Origin: Amphirosellinia nigrospora
Lineage: Eukaryota; Ascomycota; Sordariomycetes; Xylariales; Xylariaceae
DNA: 64,000 nucleotides
NCBI GenBank assembly: GCA_004123355.1
Contig: SCHM01000003.1
Location: forward strand, 1,302,001-1,366,000
Reading direction: 5' to 3'
Part shown: positions 24,197 through 36,640 of the stretch, piece by piece
Numbering within the stretch: position 1 is the first letter of the stretch
Layout: each line of letters begins with the position of its first letter
Position numbers and translations under genes: made by a program
Notes under the pieces: generated by a model
The model's database searches: none
Seen by the model: the letters and a program-made list of their open reading frames with translations, nothing else
What the model was told of the DNA's origin: nothing

Positions 24197-25960
24197 TCAG
24201 AGGCCTTTCCCAGGTTTCCCTTTATACTTACCCGGCAGTTCCGTATAACATCCTCCAACGCTATTGGTGAGAGTGACCGTTTGTTCTTTGGGGTTGATCT
24301 GGATGCCTGTACCTAGGCTGTATGGGTCGCCTAGCCAATAAGGCGTATCATTAGACGGCCGGGAACCTTTATTTCCCACAAAATCGTCAAACGGGGTGCT
24401 CTTATCAGCTGTGATGAGGTTTCCACGCGGCATATTGGGTTTTATCCACCGTAAAATGCGTAATTTGGGCTGAAGTTGAAAAAGCACATGTGCTGTCTCC
24501 GGCTGGGCAGGGAAGTAGGCGCCTATGACGGTTCTTGAAGTCCCCGCATCAGGGATGAATAGCACGACGAATGCAGATGAGTGATCGGAGATGACTTGAC
24601 TTAGACGAAAAATTGATGTGTTCTGAGAGTTTGACGCTACTTCCGATAATAACTCCAGTGTGAGGCCTGTATCTTGCTCATCGGGTCTTTGACGTCCAGC
24701 ATTATCAACGTTAATATGAGGTGCGAATAACGAGATCATTCCGCCGATATTTGTTGGTCTCACTTCGTCGACTTGTAACTTTGCGATATCAGTAGTCTTC
24801 GGAGGTTGGAACAAGACCGCCCACAGCTGATGGAACCGCAATAGGAGATTAGGCTGGGGATATTAGTACATAGCAGTTTTCGGTAACTTCAGAATGCTTA
24901 CCATCAGGTCAATTGCCCCCGAAATCGCTCAAGGGGAATCATTTGCCCGCTGTCATCTCCTGTCAAAGCATCGACCAAGACCTCGGTCAAATCTCCCTCT
25001 CCAGATTCAGCTTCCACAATATCACCGAAGTGACAACACATTCCCCATCTCTTTTCCTCCAGCCTCAGACATAGCAATAAATGTACCAATACCGATACGT
25101 CTTCCCGCCTTACTGCCAGTCTTTGTCTGAAGAGAGGCCCTTCAGTGAATAACTTCCGCGCCACTGACTCCAATTGAGGCTCTGAAGGAACCGCGTGAAT
25201 GAACTGAGGGCCGATCATAACTAAGACATCCATAGCATCACTCAAGCTATCATCAGTCAAGCTAGAAGTTATGTTAACTTCCTGCTGCTTTGGTGAATTG
25301 TATTCGGGGACTGCAAAACTCCTAAACATTCGGGCGAAGCTGGCTTTGCGGAAGAACGCCGCATCTTGGCGCCAGTACCAATCCAGTTCGCGCGTGCCGA
25401 GTAAATTATCGCATTGGAACGTGGTCAATAGGAGCGCACGTCTAAATGCGTCAAAATCAACTTTTGCATCCTGGCCAAGTTGGGAGGGAATGGGTGATAG
25501 GCGTAAAAATAAAAACTCCTCCAAAGAGGCGCGATGGCGGCATCGGAGATTATGTCAGCAGAATGTGTGCTTCGAACATGGCTGTGAAAGCTTTCTTCAG
25601 TCCAATCTATGTTAGATTATGAGTAACTAGGTATTTAAGTTGTCCAGTTGTTGTTTGTAGAACGGGACGTATTACATTTTTGATGCGCGGATGACTCCTC
25701 GGTGCAGTATTTGTCAAATGTCAAACGAAGATGTCCTATCTCCCTGAATCGTGGTGAAAGGACTTTTCCGATGTCGCCTAAAACCGAGGCTGAGATTCTC
25801 CAGTTAGACAGGTCAAGTTAGATAAGTCAAGAAAGTATTTAATTTTCGAACAGTTCGTTCGTTACTTACTGCGAGTAGCTTTACCAAGATATTCCTTCAC
25901 TTTTCGATTCTGGGGGCCCAGGGCAATATCATTGATGACGTTAACTAACGGCTGAAACAT
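24197..25960 (-). CDS. TLDc-domain-like protein with possible EF-hand-like N terminus
   Basis: Exon 1 (from ATG 25960) reads MFQPLVNVINDIALGPQNRK. Exon 2 (about 25798-25682) reads DIGKVLSPRFREIGHLRLTF. A third block starts WTEESFHSHV. The central part has LLGTRELDWYWRQDAAFFRK and ARMFRSFAVPE. After an intron near 24842-24903 comes LLLRFHQLWAVLFQPP, then VIGAYFP, HVLFQLQPKLRILRWIKP and PYWLGDPYSLGTGIQINPK. The last motifs resemble the TLDc domain (oxidation-resistance and V-ATPase-interacting proteins). The C-terminal LTNSVGGCYTELPGKY is a TLDc-like final strand. Two frame shifts are inferred, near 25500 and in the G run near 24922. The function is not established. Confidence 0.6.
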
Positions 25961-28702
25961 GATGTGAATATATAGACATGCGAGTGTCATGGAACATGGT
26001 ATCATTAAAATCTGATTAATACGAGGCAATGCTCATGGTGGACGGAATGGATCAATCTATTTCCGGTTTAGGCTACTCTTTTTGCATATCTTGAAGTGGC
26101 ATTGATTGTCTACAAAAAGCTACTCTCTAAATAGGTACTTAGGCATCGTTACATATATCGTCATAGGCAGTAAAGCATTGTATTTTCCTCTTGTGAGATC
26201 TATCCACACACTCTTCGCGAGACTTGTAGCTTAAGCACGGGATTTTTGAGCCGTTCGCTGATAGCTTCACCAGTACTTGCGATATGATACAAGTGTACTT
26301 TAATTCGGGTTTCGGAATGGGGTCCATTTATCACGAGATTGCGATTGTCTGCGGCCAACTAGATCGAATTCTCACCTAGCTTGTTTTGCTGCAGCTATTC
26401 GCCTCGGTAGCTTGAAATTCCCAACCCTAGTTGCGAACCGTTTTCAAGTTATTATCTAATCACACGATGAGGCTCAAACAAATCAGTTATATCATTTGAG
26501 GAGCTATATATTGTGCTCAAGTAGTCACTACGCGATAAATAGACCTTCAATTCTCTCCAGCTATGGCAAACAGGCCGCCTCACAAATCTGCCATGCTCCA
26601 TGAACGGTGGAGTAGGTAATATCGAACCCTCTATAGTATACAGTAGTGTACCTAGTTACCTAACTCGTTGGTTTCTGTATGTTAGTCGACTCACAGAATG
26701 CCTAATAGGTCGCATTTTAGCTCGCTACAAACAAGGATATTCCTTGGCATGTTCTGTCAGGCGGTGAAAACCTTCTTTTCATGATGTCCATCGCAAGAAT
26801 AAACGAAGGTATACGAAACCTACAAGTAGATGGTACTTAGACGTGTCTCCGTTTCCGCACGGCTGACCGGGCCGAATTCCCTAGTGCACGTCTCTATGTA
26901 ATTGTAGATGGTTTTATTATGATATCTATTCATATAAAGAGGTGTATGCAACGAAGAGCACTTACCTTAAATGGAATCGAGTTGATGCTTCCCCATCTCC
27001 ACCCTCGATTTCATTCCGTCTAAAACTATGACATCCCATACAGCACTCATTAAAGTCGCAAAGAACACCAAGACCTGCAGCTTATTATGCCCGTATACTG
27101 CGTGTGGGATGATACATTTTGACACCCGATAAGCCGATGCAGCCGAAATAACGCCTGAAGACAACAATGTATATCTGCTGTGGTACCCTCGACCATCAAC
27201 CGAGCTACACTACTATGCCTATGCAATGGCTAGCGAGCGCGCCTTTAATTATAATAACTGATATGGCCATGACTATGGTCAGATCAATCCTATAGGCGGA
27301 CTAACAGAGTTGGAGCCTCGCTAGCCCTAAGATCGGCCGTACACCATTTGTGGTGCATTCCGCATCCGCGGCGGCCTTTCATCAATGGATGATCGAATAG
27401 TGTGGCTAGTAGTACCTTGCACCTCAGTACAGTATGCCCGGTCAGACTAGGAATTACCTATTTCAGCTCTTTATCCGAGGCAAAGTCACAACCGCAATCT
27501 ATTTCTGAAACCAATTGAGAGACTCCACCAACCGAGAACCTGCTGTTGTGCAGCTTGCGTTGTTGGGTAGGTACATCGATATGTCGTTGCTCCATCCCGT
27601 GACGAACACGGCATGTTATAGGAATTATAGACTTATGCAGACAGTATACCGACATCGCGAGATACGTCATGGTTTGGGGTAGACCATACTATCGCATCTT
27701 AGTAGCCACGGTGATGAATGTTGTTGGCCCCATCCGACTCCAAACCCCAGACTCCAAACCCCACGAACGGCATCGTGAAATCAGCATACTTATCAAAAAT
27801 CAGACAGACCCCCAACCCGGGGACCTACCTCTTTCGGGAGACCGTTGCATAAAAACACGGGATCTCTTCATCAGGATCGAATGCCCCCACGCGCTGATTC
27901 ATGACAGAACACAAAAAACAGCCCAGACCGAGAGAACCAAACAGATGATACTTATGTGCGGCGCGAGCTGTGGTGAACCCCGGTCTAACGTATCCCGAAC
28001 CAACACCTCGGTGGGGTCAGCTGACCGATACTCCAAGGCTAGCGATTGGGTTAAGGGTCCAAGGGGTCCAAGTGGGTGAGCTCGAGGTGACGGAGGCGAT
28101 TGGACATGGCTCTCACCGCACCTCTTTACCCGCAGCATTCTCCCGTGCTAGCCGTGCTAAGCATCAGGGATTGGGATTTTCAATTACTGTACCAAATTTG
28201 CATTCACGGTCCGGTGGCGGCGCCGGCACCATCGGCTCATGACCACGCGGCAGAAGACGCTGGCCTACTGGGAGGAATGCGGTAGCTGGGTAGGTCTGTC
28301 GGTAATGTAACTGGCTACCTAGCTGGCTGGCTGTCTGTACTCTCGTTATTCGATGCTGGCTCTGCTCTTTTGTACTAAGCCAAGGAACACAAAATGTGAG
28401 CCGTGCCTTCTCATGTCCGCGGTCGGGAGTGAGATCGTTTCCTTTTTATTCTTTTCCCCTTTCTGTTTCTGTGTATGACTCCGTTCCCTTTCGGATCGAG
28501 AAAACCCTTGAAAATTTTCTTCTTTCCTACTATCGACCTTGACCCGGCGCCTCTTCTTATAGTCGAGAGCCACGCCAAGTCGGGATTATAAACTACCCTG
28601 CCCTTCCGAAGAGCCCCGAACCGGACTCGGCAGATTTCGGAGACACACCCTCCAGTCACGGAGCCGGCCGTCCACCACCAATCAACCAACTCATTGCCAT
28701 AA
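25961..28702. other. Long gene-free stretch
   Basis: 2.7 kb between two divergent genes. All open frames are short, overlap on both strands and lack recognisable motifs. The last 600 bp are GC-richer and should contain the GH94 promoter and 5' UTR. Nothing else is identified. Confidence 0.4.
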
Positions 28703-31200
28703 ATGGCTATCAATTCGGGGAGTACAGGCCGGGATGTGGGTAGCCCCGTGGTGAGGAACGGTACCAATGGTACCAACGGTATCAACGGCACCAACGGCAC
28801 CAATGGCGCCAATGGCGGCACCAACGGTACTAGCAAGGCCGCTCCCTGCCGCCCGACGGCCGACGGTTCGCGGTATGAGTTGTCGAGCGCAACGGCGATG
28901 CCTAAGGCAGGCGCTTTCCTCTGGAATCAGCAGATGATGATACAAGTGACGTGCCGGGGCTACGCTACAGCACAATTTATGCAACCGGAGCCAGCGAAGT
29001 ACATGCACGCGCCGAACCTAGAGGCGAAGACCTTCATGCAGCCGGAGCAGAACTATTACGCCCATCACCCCGGCCGCTTCGTGTACGTCAAAGACGAGGA
29101 GACATCGCGGGTATTCTCGGCACCGTACGAGCCCGTACGCGCCAAACCGGATAAGTTCGTCTTCTCGGCCGGTAAGAGCGATGTCCGCTGGACGGTCGAG
29201 AATCTAGGGCTGCGGGTGGAGATGACGCTCGTGATCCCCACGCACGACGTTGCTGAGCTTTGGACCGTGAACGTCACGAACCTAACGGACGAGCCAAGGA
29301 AGATTAGCGTGTACCCCTACTTCCCCTTCGGATACATGTCGTGGATGAATCAGTCGGGCGAGTGGCGAGCCGACCTATGCGGCGTTGTCGCAAGCAGCAT
29401 TACTCCGTACCAGAAGGCAGAAGACTACTTCAAGAACAAGCTACTAAAAAGACAAGACATATTTATTATGCGAGACACCGCCTACATCATGGGAGGCAAT
29501 GCAGGGTGCCTTCGAAGGAGAAGGGGGGCTCCACGCGCCGTCAGGCATTGGACGCGAGGAACTGGTCGCAGCGACGCACGATACGAGACACCGGCCGCCG
29601 CAGTGCAATACCGGCTCACACTGCAGCCATCGGATTCACATACGCTGCGCTTTCTGCATGGGCCGGCTCTCGACGACACCGAAATCCGGGAGATGAAGAC
29701 GCGGTACCTTAGCAAGGCAGGTTTTGCGAGATGCGCAGGCGAGTATGCAGCGTACATCGCCAAGGGAGTTGGGTGCCTGCAGATCTCGACACCAGATCCC
29801 GCGCTGGACAATTTCGTGAACCACTGGCTGCCGCGACAGTGCTACTACCATGGAGACGTGAACCGGCTAACGACGGACCCTCAGACGCGAAACTACCTGC
29901 AAGACAACATGGGGATGGCATATATTGCGCCATCAGTAGCTCGTGGCGCGATTCTAACAGCACTAGCACAGCAGGAGGCCACGGGCGCTATGCCTGACGG
30001 CATCCTGTTGGCCGACGGCGCCGAGCTCAAATACATCAATCAGATCCCGCACACAGACCACTGCGTCTGGCTGCCCGTGGTGCTGGAGGCGTATCTCTCC
30101 GAGACGGCCGACTACGCGCTTCTAGATGAGCCCGTAGCCAATCGAGACGGGAAGGGCGACACATACACCGTGTTTGAGCGCATCTCGCGCGCTGTCGACT
30201 GGTTGCTAAGTGCGCGCGACGACCGCGGGTTGAGCTACATCGCTCAAGGCGACTGGTGTGACCCCATGAACATGGTCGGGTACAAGGGCAAGGGCGTGTC
30301 CGGATGGCTGACGCTGGCAACGGGATTCGCATGCCGGCTCTTGGCGGACGTGTGCGCGCGACAAGGGCGAGCCGAGCTGGCGAGGAAATACACAGATGGC
30401 GCAGAGGCCGTCAACGCCGCGGCCAACAAACACATGTGGCACGGAGACTGGTTCGCGCGCGGCATTACAGACGACGATGTCGTATTCGGCGTAGCAGAGG
30501 ACCGGGAGGGCCGAATTTGGCTGAATCCACAGACATGGGCGATCCTAAGCGGCGCCGCGTCGTCCAGCCAAATTGGCGCGATGCTCCCCGCCGTAGACGC
30601 GAATCCTCGACACCCTACGGCACGCTCATGTTCGCGCCGCCATACAGCGGGATGCGCGAGGACGTAGGCCGCGTGACGCAAAAGTACCCGGGTTCCGCCG
30701 AGAACGGCTCCGTCTACAACCACGCGGCAGTATTCTACATCCACGCACTCTACACCATCGGCGAGTCCTCACGCGCCTACGACGTCCTCCGCAAGCTTAT
30801 CCCCGGCCCTTCGGAAGAGGACTACGTCGCCCGCGGACAGATGCCCGTGTACATACCGAACTACTACCGCGGCGTGGCGCGAGTATCCGCGCACGGCGGG
30901 GCGTTCGAGCCAGTTATTCAACACGGGGACCGTGTCGTGGGCATACCGGTGTTTCATCGAGGGATTGTGCGGGCTTCGCGGGGACGCTGAGGGCTTGACG
31001 ATTCAGCCGCAACTCCCACCCCATTGGGATGGTATGAAAGTCAAGCGCGTTTTCCGCGGGCTACGTTCCTTGTCGATATCCAGCGCGCAGACGTCGATGA
31101 AATCGTCGTACGACATGGCGATGCCGTGTTGCCCGGCGCGAGGGTTACGGGTATTCGGGCTGGCGAGACGTATCAATTATCTGTCTCTATACCGAAATAG
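28703..31200 (+). CDS. GH94 phosphorylase, cellobionic-acid-phosphorylase (NdvB) type
   Basis: After a low-complexity N terminus the GH94 family begins: [80 protein letters not shown], then [40 protein letters not shown] and [20 protein letters not shown] (general-acid Asp region). It ends with [20 protein letters not shown] and [10 protein letters not shown]. Fungal members, for example Neurospora crassa NdvB, phosphorolyse cellobionic acid to glucose-1-phosphate and gluconic acid in the cytosol. No signal peptide is present. About 830 residues without introns is the normal size. Five single-base shifts interrupt it (near 29500, 29575, 30600, 30905 and 31060); each lies in or beside a short G/C run and the reading resumes in register with the family. 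Confidence 0.88.
28760..28832 (+). repeat. In-frame Asn-Gly-Thr tripeptide repeat
   Basis: About eight copies of a 9 bp unit of the type GGTACCAAT/AACGGC encode an Asn-Gly-Thr/Ile/Ala run near the N terminus of the GH94 protein. It is a low-complexity expansion outside the catalytic fold. Confidence 0.8.
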
Positions 31201-31880
31201 GTCGGAATGCTAGTATATGTCTGCATACCCAGCCAAATAAATCTAGAGACGGAGACGCTGTTGGAGTCAGGCTTGGTCGTTACGAAGTTATGAACGCGAA
31301 ATAGTATCTTTATATGATATGTACCCAATAATCACCTACTGACACGCCCCTTTCTACCCTTCGTCAGTATATGTCCACTCCTTGAGCTTAGTTATAATGT
31401 CAAAAGTCTATTCAACTATGAACCATTCTGGAGTGCCCTTATATACATAGTAGACTGTTAAATATCGCTGCTACCCGTATCGTCTATAGTTAGTCGTTCC
31501 GAGTTGTGTTTTAGTAGATCTCGGCTCAGGTTAATATTGACAATGTAGAGTTGATGTAACAATTAGGTATTAATCTTGTCTCTAAATCATCGTTCAATTG
31601 TACACTAGTATTTGCGAATTACATAATGCCAGGCCCTGTGCGCATTCCCAAAACCCAACCAAGATGAGCTGTTTTCCATTACCTAAATCAAGATCTAAAA
31701 CAAAAACAACCATGGGGGCTAACGCGGAACCGCACCCAAAACAAAAGGAATCGTGCAAAATAGATGTTTTTTTTTAAATACAGAGATGCACATGCTGTAT
31801 TAATATTTTGCTCCTATATACGAGAATACCACACATGTCCAATTTTCTCCATTATTAAATCCGTCCATACGTACATACTC
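31201..31880. other. Intergenic, convergent 3' ends
   Basis: 680 bp between the GH94 (+) and GH72 (-) genes, AT-rich, with a T9 run near 31767. No gene is seen. Confidence 0.45.
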
Positions 31881-33553
31881 TTATAGTACAAGCATGCCAA
31901 TTCCGGACACCAGAGCAGTAACGATGTAAACCGCAAAGAAAGTCTGGCCGAAGTTGAAGAAAGCGGGAAGAGAAAGGCTGTTAGGAGCAGCGGCGCTGTC
32001 CGAGGTACTACCCGCCCCACCAGTGGGCGAGGGAACGGATCCAGCACCATCGGAACCGGCAGCCTGTAGCAGGCTAGAGCAGCTGCCCGTCGTCTTGGGG
32101 CCCTGGGTCTTGGCAAGGCCATTGAAGTCGCAAGCACTCGCCTTGTTTGACTGGGCCATGTAATACTGGTTGGCGACAAATGCGAGCTGTTGCTTGGGCG
32201 AACAGCCAGAGTAGGCACCGTAATCGCCGGTGGTGGCGTTGTGCGCAATACCAACACAGTATTTGCCATTCTCCTCGCCACAGATGAAACCGAACTCGTC
32301 GCCGTAAGACTCGGCATCATCGGAGTCAATAGTGCAGGTCAAGCTGCTCATAGCGCAGTCACAGAGCTCGGCGTTCACGACAGGCGGGAGAGGGGAAGCA
32401 ACAGGGGCCCATGAGCTACCAGTGGTCGGGCAAGCAGGAGGCGAGTTGCTGGGCTTGTATGCGCTTGAGGCGGTGATGGTGGGAGGAAACCTTGGCGAGC
32501 TGACTCTTCAGCGAGGTGAAGTCAGGCTCGGGCTTTACCTGGTTATCCTCGATCTGGACGAGACCATAGTTGTTCTCGGACATGAACCACTGGTACACGA
32601 TACCACCGGAGAAGACTTCGGTCATGTTACCGTAAATGACCTCAACCTCAGTGAAGGGTCTGTGTGTAGGCCCACCAGGAATACCATCGATGCATCCATA
32701 CTCGGCGAAGAAGACGGGGACGGGGTAGTCGCTGAAGAACTGCACGCGTTCACCGTAGGACGATTTCTGGTAGTTGCTGAAACCACACCAAGAGTAGACG
32801 TTGTAACCCCAGAAGTCGATGCTGGTGTCAGTATTGGACTCGGGCTGGCAAGCGAAGTAGTGAGCCAATTCGTCTCTCGAGGGAACATCAGCGGTGGCGT
32901 ATCCAACACCAGGGTGTTGCGGTACTTCTGCGACTTGTAGGCCTTGGTATCTCGGCAGCAGCCTTGACAAAGGCGGAGGCGGCGGTCTGGTTGGCGGATT
33001 CGACGACCTCATTACCAGCGAAGAAACCGACAACGTTCTTGTACTTCTGCAGAGAATCAACGACGGAGGCGTAGCGCTGGAAGAGCGGGACATTCCACTC
33101 CGGGTCGTTGCTGTCGATAGAGGTTCCGGGCTCACTGAGATCAGCGACGACATAGATATCATGGCGGCGAACAATTCCATGCAGTCGTCGTGGTTCTGGG
33201 TGGGGTCGATAGCGTAGACACGGATAATGTTGGTAAAGATCTGCTTCATGAAGGGAATATCTCTGGCACACTTGGTCTTATCGGAGAGAGGGTCGGTATA
33301 TTTGACATTAGCGTTAGTTGAACCATTAGGGGAGAAATCCTCCTGGTACGCAACACCCTTCATGTAACTATCATCATCTCAAGTCAGAAAATGAGCCAAG
33401 CAGCATGAGGTAAGAAGGGCACCTACAATTGAGAGCCATTGTTGGTGTAGAAGAAGTGCTGGCCGTAGACTTTGATGTCGGGAATATCGTCGTAGCTGGC
33501 AGCATGGGCTGCACCGGATAGGCGGCAGCCCCGAGGACTGAGGACCACTTCAT
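31881..33553 (-). CDS. GH72 1,3-beta-glucanosyltransferase (Gas/Gel), GPI-anchored, with X8/CBM43
   Basis: The protein starts [11 protein letters not shown] (signal peptide) and has one intron after NNGSQF (about 33368-33425), then [16 protein letters not shown] and [20 protein letters not shown]. The acid/base site is [10 protein letters not shown] and the nucleophile is [12 protein letters not shown]-terminal X8/CBM43 module has regularly spaced cysteines ([34 protein letters not shown]). A Ser/Gly-rich stretch and a hydrophobic tail ending SGIGMLVL are typical of a GPI signal. The enzyme elongates and remodels wall beta-1,3-glucan at the cell surface. About five single-base shifts (near 33515, 33180, 32955, 32920 and 32435) break the frame. 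In each the conserved sequence resumes at once in another frame. Confidence 0.92.
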
Positions 33554-36134
33554 GGTGACGATGAAGGTAATAAGATATTAATACAGGCGTCGAAGTAGCG
33601 AATTGATGACTTGTTTAGCTGTTCTTGTCGTCGGGATTGGTGATGGGTAGCGACCGAATTGGACCAGCCGTGTTGTGTGTATGTGAGGAATCAATGCAGT
33701 CGCGTAGCAAGATGGACAAAAAGACCAGAACGAGAGATGGTCAATCGGCGCCGAGGAACAAAATAGTCCTTGGGCCGTCAAAGAATGTCGGTATTGTCAG
33801 TAATTAATTTTGTTGTATTTTGTCAAACGTCTGACCAAAGGACCAAACAGACAAAGAGACAAGCAAACCGGGGATATAATGAGGGAGGGAGAGGAAGAGA
33901 CGGGCTGTTTGAAATCTGGGCTGACGCACGTTTAAAGGGGCCAAGACTTTTCAATCTGGAGCCAAGCCACGCTCTAGCATGACAGTTACGCGTGTGCTGG
34001 GATCGCAGCTGCCCCTAGTGGCCCCTAGTACAGTCGGTGCAGTCAGTACCTGACACTGGCGCCTGGCTGACTCCACCGTAGATCCACTGCAACCAAAATA
34101 AAAAGGGTACCTACATCGACACACTGTACTCTCCTATACCCCTATCCACCTGACCCCGCACGTACTGGTGGATTTTGCCGACCCTGGTCTACTAGCCAGT
34201 GGATTCCGCCACAGAGTTGAATACACAGGGCGAATTATTTGTTAAGTAATTCAACCGCTACCGCTACCGCTACCGTTTATATGATTAGTTTTAAAAGCCT
34301 TGCTTTGATATAATAAGTATCGATCTACCTAGTATAGTATTATTTTATTGCTAGTTAGACGTTAAAATATTTATTTCTAGATACTGCTGAAGCTTAGGTG
34401 TGGCTGATCGCTGATGTACCTTCGCTGGCATGGGTAGCTAAACTACACTTAAATAGGTGTAGTTTTCCTAACCCTGCTAGCAGAGGTACCTGGTGGAGTC
34501 TGTTCTTACCGGGCCCCAACTATGTATTTAGTGTACACTACAACAAGACTCGTGCACGTACCTAACTTACATCTCCCGAGCTATTAAAATAAGGCTCATG
34601 GATACTAATGTACAATAGACTAGCAATTAATTAATCTACAACAACATTTGCGTAAAACAAATTCAAGGTGAGAACGAGATAGCCTACGTGGCGCAATATT
34701 GTCACTTCCAATACGAATAGTGACTATACAGTTCACACACTGTACGTAAGGATCGAGATGGGGCCTTGGAAACAGAAGCTGATACGAAGCCGGAGTCTGA
34801 CCGTGTGGCAGTGTATCCCCTCAGATGAAGATCGGTAAATTTGACACGCCATCCACTACAGAAATGCTATCCACAGCTTGTGTTTCCGATCTACTAGGTA
34901 CAGTATGTGCAAACAGAAACAAATCATGGTGTCGTGCAAAACAAAGTAATGAAGTCATAACCATCGTAATGCCCCCTCCCGCCCGTGCAGATCCGTCATG
35001 TACAATGTGGATGGAAGACCAATTATCCCTTTTCTTGCATGATGACTTTGATTATTACTGGTCCAGGTCCCACACTGCTGGGTATATCGGCATTTTAAGT
35101 CCCTACCACCACCTCCCAGCTGTAAGAAAGAAAACGAGCAAATTAATAACAGAGCATAGCAGCCGAGGGCGCGTGTCTTCGCGCCGCAATTGGCCTTGGC
35201 CCTCGCCGCCAGCCCCGCCGCAGCCAAGATAGGGCTTGAAATAGAGAATGCAAGCAATGCAACTGAGCTAATTTAGTCTAGTAGGAAAACCACCCGATGA
35301 AAAAGCTTAGCATCCGTAATTTCATATAAGGTTGTTCCAGGACTGTATTCTGTAGATCTTCTGACCACGTTGTTGCATGTATACCGACAGTTAGATTGTT
35401 GAAGATGAATTATCAGTCGCGGCCGGAAATGAACACTGGACCCAACCTCGGGAAATCGGAAAACGCTATTCTCCTGCACTATTTCCCAGCTACAAATCTA
35501 CAACCACGCTGTCTACACGATTAGGTAGTGTGTGGATGCAACATTGGGGTCCTTCGCACGACTAACACTACGCTAGCCCGGGAGTACTGCCCGGGATTAC
35601 GGCAACGGAGACGAGCCGGAAAGGAGGTCGCGAGGAATAGTCTACGGCCGCGTACGATGTAACTTGCTGGGGGATAGGACCCTGAAGACAAACGAATATG
35701 ATGGTCTAGAGAACTTATCCATTGTCTAGAACACTATGTGCAGACCGACTTAGACACAAATTCAATATTAGACGGCAGGAGCCGGCTGAGATCAGGAGCT
35801 AGAATATTTGTCTGGCCGCATATCCCTGAGCCAGAACCTAACCTGGATCACAATCATAGCAGTTGTCTCTTCGAATTACGCAATACTGAATCAAAATGGC
35901 AACATTTTTCAATCAAGACCAATCTCACACCTGACGCGACGCGCAAGCCGTCATTTACATCCTCGATGGGGGCAGAACTGAACCCCTTTCTCATTCTTAA
36001 CTACAATGATACCGATTTACAGTCACAACGCCACCACTCCCCCATCGTGTCCATGGCACGCCATTCACGCCACTAACCAACTAACTACCCACCCAATACA
36101 ACCTAACACACCAAACACGCCAAACACACGTGGT
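33554..36134. other. Long gene-free stretch
   Basis: 2.6 kb upstream of the GH72 gene. The first 400 bp should be its promoter. Short AT-rich blocks lie at 34230-34390, with a small CCGCTA microsatellite near 34255-34275. Frames at 34825-35232 and 35738-36076 have no recognisable family. I see no gene. Confidence 0.4.
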
Positions 36135-36640
36135 TTACATAGCAGCCTTCTGCACAGCGCTAGTAATCGGCGCAACCCAGCTCACGCGGTGTTCAGAGAA
36201 GAGCTCGATAGCCGGGAGGGCCTTATCGAGGGCATCGACATCGTCAAAGGTGCCGACTTTGACAGCCTTGCCGTCGCCGAAGGAGGCGCCGTCCCGCCAC
36301 AGAGTAGACCCACAGTCACCGCAGAAGTGGGACACGATCTCATTGCCCGAATCACCCTTCTTGGCGATCGTCTTGGGCTCTCCGGAAACCAGCTTGAAAT
36401 TGGGCCCGGCTACGATGATGTTGGTGCTGTACGTGCTGCCCGTGATCTTACGGCAGTCGTAGCAGTGGCAGAGAGCCTGTGGGGATGGATGTGTTAGCCT
36501 CGGCAAATGGGTGAGGAGCAACAGAAAACTGGATGTGATCTTTCGGGAATTAGTGGGAGCAGAGCGACACTAACCTTGGCCTGCGGTTCTCCGTCAACTG
36601 AGTAGCGAATCTTTCCGCAGAAGCATCCTCCGTCAGGCAT
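36135..36640 (-). CDS. GFA / CENP-V-type zinc-binding protein
   Basis: Two exons (36640-36575 and 36476-36135) with a 98 bp GT-AG intron give an intact 135-residue protein. Zinc-ligand motifs are GGCFCGKIRY near the N terminus, CHCYDCRKITG and CGDCGSTLWRDGA, the pattern of the glutathione-dependent formaldehyde-activating enzyme (GFA) fold with two zinc sites. The protein is small and cytosolic. The true substrate of most fungal GFA proteins is unknown, and formaldehyde handling should not be assumed. There is no frame shift. Confidence 0.9.

Noticed and set aside
27669-28285. Cluster of frames upstream of GH94
   Set aside because: All short, overlapping in three frames and both strands; best read as promoter/5' UTR DNA.
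34825-35232. 135-codon plus-strand frame in a gene-free stretch
   Set aside because: Overlaps a 100-codon antisense frame; no motifs.
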